Positions 6,251 through 7,182 of a stretch of 7,182 nt of DNA are shown here, piece after piece; the first letter of the stretch is position 1, and each line of letters begins with the position of its first letter. The DNA is taken from contig JALFCJ010000289.1 of assembly GCA_022771185.1 (NCBI GenBank), forward strand, positions 1 to 7,182, read 5' to 3'. Both the position numbers and the translations under genes were made by a program. The notes below the pieces were generated by a model that was given only the letters and a program-made list of their open reading frames with translations, ran no database searches and was not told the DNA's origin. Source of the stretch: Spirochaetales bacterium. GTDB lineage: Bacteria; Spirochaetota; Spirochaetia; Sphaerochaetales; Sphaerochaetaceae.

Positions 6251-6549
6251 CCGCAGTATGGATTCTGGCAACAATCTTCACCTTTATAATCATCACTACT
6301 TATATCAGTGAAAAAGAAAAGACGAAGAGACAGAAAATGAAGATTGAGGCTACCCTTCGCAGCGAGGAGATGGCAAGAGGCTACAGACCTGGAACCTACT
6401 CCTCCATGGAGGATGTAGAGGAAGAAGAAAGCTCGACTCCTGAAGATGGCAAAAGAAAAATGACAAGAGAAGAGCTGGAAAAGGGAATTGCGGATCTCGA
6501 TGAAAGACTAAAGAATCTGGATTCCATCATGAAAAACAAGAAGAACTAA
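6247..6549 (+). CDS. Divergent PspB-like single-pass membrane protein
   Basis: A 100-residue protein with one N-terminal membrane helix (about 3-20, WILATIFTFIIITTYI), then a basic stretch (EKEKTKRQKMK, 22-32), an acidic linker (EDVEEEE, 55-61) and a predicted coiled coil (74-96) ending DERLKNLDSIMKN. That end resembles the RERIQALESIL end of E. coli PspB, and the order TM helix then cytoplasmic coiled coil is the same, as is its place between pspA and pspC. E. coli PspB has only 74 residues, so the extra length lies in the linker. PspB pairs with PspC at the inner membrane to pass the stress signal to PspA-PspF; a similar role here is inferred from position and topology, because overall identity is low. 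It could instead be an unrelated small membrane protein in the operon. The ATG overlaps the pspA stop by 4 nt and has only a weak ribosome site. Confidence 0.75.
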   Translation: MTAVWILATIFTFIIITTYISEKEKTKRQKMKIEATLRSEEMARGYRPGTYSSMEDVEEEESSTPEDGKRKMTREELEKGIADLDERLKNLDSIMKNKKN

Positions 6550-6570
6550 AGGATTAAAGGGATAAAGAAA

Positions 6571-7011
6571 ATGGCAATCAGGACAAGAAGGTGGACAAGA
6601 TCCCCAAGGGGACGTGTATTGGGTGTCGCAACAGGACTGGCAGAATGGAGAGGTTTCCCGACTGACATCACTAGACTGGTGGTATTCTTAATCTTCATCT
6701 GTACGGCATTCTTTCCGGCACTTCTAGTCTATCTAATCATCGCTGTGATTCTTCCTGAACAGACAGAGGCTGACATCATCAGAGATGGAGACACAACATA
6801 TTCATCTGACTACGCTTACTCTACGAGAAATAGAAGAAGCTACTCATCTTATAAGAACGCCGACGATGCTACTTTCAGAGAGAAGACAGATGAAGACTTG
6901 GAAAGAGAATATGAAGAGTTAAAGAAAAAAGTAGAGTCTATGGAAAGCGACGTCTTCGACAAAGAAAAGGAATGGGACGCTCGTTTCAAGGACGAAACAA
7001 AGAACAACTAA
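6571..7011 (+). CDS. pspC: PspC, inner-membrane stress sensor/transducer
   Basis: PspC senses inner-membrane stress and, with PspB, relieves the PspA block on PspF. The 146-residue protein has the PspC domain at its N-terminus: WTRSPRGRVLGVATGLAEWRG (8-28) corresponds to the E. coli block with VRGVCAGIANYF, followed by TDITRLVVFLIF and a membrane segment to about residue 61 ending in the typical LP. A polar, Tyr/Ser-rich linker (about 74-95) joins this to a C-terminal coiled coil (106-140); its end, KKKVESMESDVFDKEKEWDARFK, aligns in pattern with the E. coli PspC tail REMERYVTSDTFTLRSRF. This full-length C-terminus marks it as operon-type PspC rather than one of the many short PspC-domain proteins. 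Ribosome site AAGGG lies about 10 nt before the ATG, and the gene starts 21 nt after the PspB-like stop. It is longer than E. coli PspC (119) because of the linker. Confidence 0.95.
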   Translation: MAIRTRRWTRSPRGRVLGVATGLAEWRGFPTDITRLVVFLIFICTAFFPALLVYLIIAVILPEQTEADIIRDGDTTYSSDYAYSTRNRRSYSSYKNADDATFREKTDEDLEREYEELKKKVESMESDVFDKEKEWDARFKDETKNN

Positions 7012-7035
7012 AATAACAAACAATCGGAGCCATAT

Positions 7036-7182
7036 ATGAAGAGAACTTTGTTCTCGCTACTTCTGCTCCTCATACTATCTACAGCACTTATCAGCTGCTC
7101 GGTGGTGGGGAGCAGAATCTCTCACGCCCTGGGAGGCGAGGAAGATTACATCATGAACGAAGAATTATTTAATAGCGGAATA
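7036..7182 (+). CDS. Lipoprotein, 5' end only (cut by the window edge)
   Basis: The first 49 codons are visible and the frame stays open at the edge. The N-terminus is a lipoprotein signal: Lys2-Arg3, a leucine-rich core (5-19) and the lipobox LISC with Cys21 as the predicted lipidated residue. The mature part begins SVVGSRISHALGGEED, giving no domain I can name. Ribosome site GGAG (7026-7029) lies 6 nt before the ATG. The gap from the pspC stop is only 24 nt, without a hairpin, so the gene is probably transcribed with the psp operon. Function unknown; an envelope-stress or outer-membrane role is suggested by context only. Confidence 0.85.
   Translation, partial: MKRTLFSLLLLLILSTALISCSVVGSRISHALGGEEDYIMNEELFNSGI

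Noticed and set aside
5543..6274. Long open frame (243 codons) on the minus strand opposite pspA
   Set aside because: It is the shadow of the highly biased, Glu/Lys-rich pspA sequence. Its product is a Leu/Ser/Cys/Phe-rich string with no family resemblance, and it would cover the pspA start and leader.

Overview
The window (7182 bp, GC roughly in the low 40s by eye) is bacterial chromosome carrying a complete phage-shock-protein (Psp) envelope-stress module next to a housekeeping rRNA-methyltransferase/transporter operon. No rRNA, tRNA, CRISPR array or insertion sequence was seen. A sigma-54 activator, PspA, a PspB-like protein, PspC and a lipoprotein together point to a Gram-negative, two-membrane organism. 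Arginine is coded mostly by AGA, and the gene mix and proteins look more like a spirochaete (Sphaerochaeta/Treponema-type) than a gammaproteobacterium. This placement is a guess from codon use and style and is not proven by the window.

Layout, left to right. Positions 1-81 hold AT-rich non-coding DNA with a 10-bp tandem duplication. Next, all on the minus strand, come a MATE-family efflux transporter (82-1467) and a 153-bp gap (1468-1620) holding a rho-independent terminator and two candidate promoters for the MATE gene. These are followed by an 11-TM NSS-family sodium:solute symporter (1621-2985), a TrmH/SpoU-family RNA 2'-O-ribose methyltransferase (2957-3739), RsmI (3717-4424) and the sigma-54 activator PspF (4439-5449). 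Transcription runs pspF -> rsmI -> trmH-like -> NSS, with a 14-nt gap and then 23- and 29-nt overlaps, and ends at the terminator at 1564-1599. These four genes therefore look like one operon.

The 5465-5608 interval is a divergent control region. Reading right it contains a sigma-54 promoter with a perfect -24 element (TTGGCACG) and a slightly degenerate -12 element. A near-palindrome about 108 bp upstream of the predicted start site could be the PspF enhancer. On the plus strand follow pspA (5609-6250), a PspB-like gene (6247-6549, overlapping by ATGA), pspC (6571-7011) and the 5' end of a lipoprotein gene (7036 to the window edge).

Inferred function: PspF, held inactive by PspA binding (the tryptophan that E. 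coli PspF uses for this contact is conserved), is released when PspB/PspC sense inner-membrane damage. It then drives sigma-54 transcription of pspA-B-C and probably the lipoprotein gene, and PspA oligomers protect the membrane. The most interesting points are the full enterobacterial-type PspF/sigma-54/PspABC circuit in what may be a non-proteobacterial genome, the divergent PspB-like protein, the lipoprotein as an apparent extra operon member, and the linkage of pspF to rRNA-modification genes and a sodium symporter. I saw no wholly unknown system.
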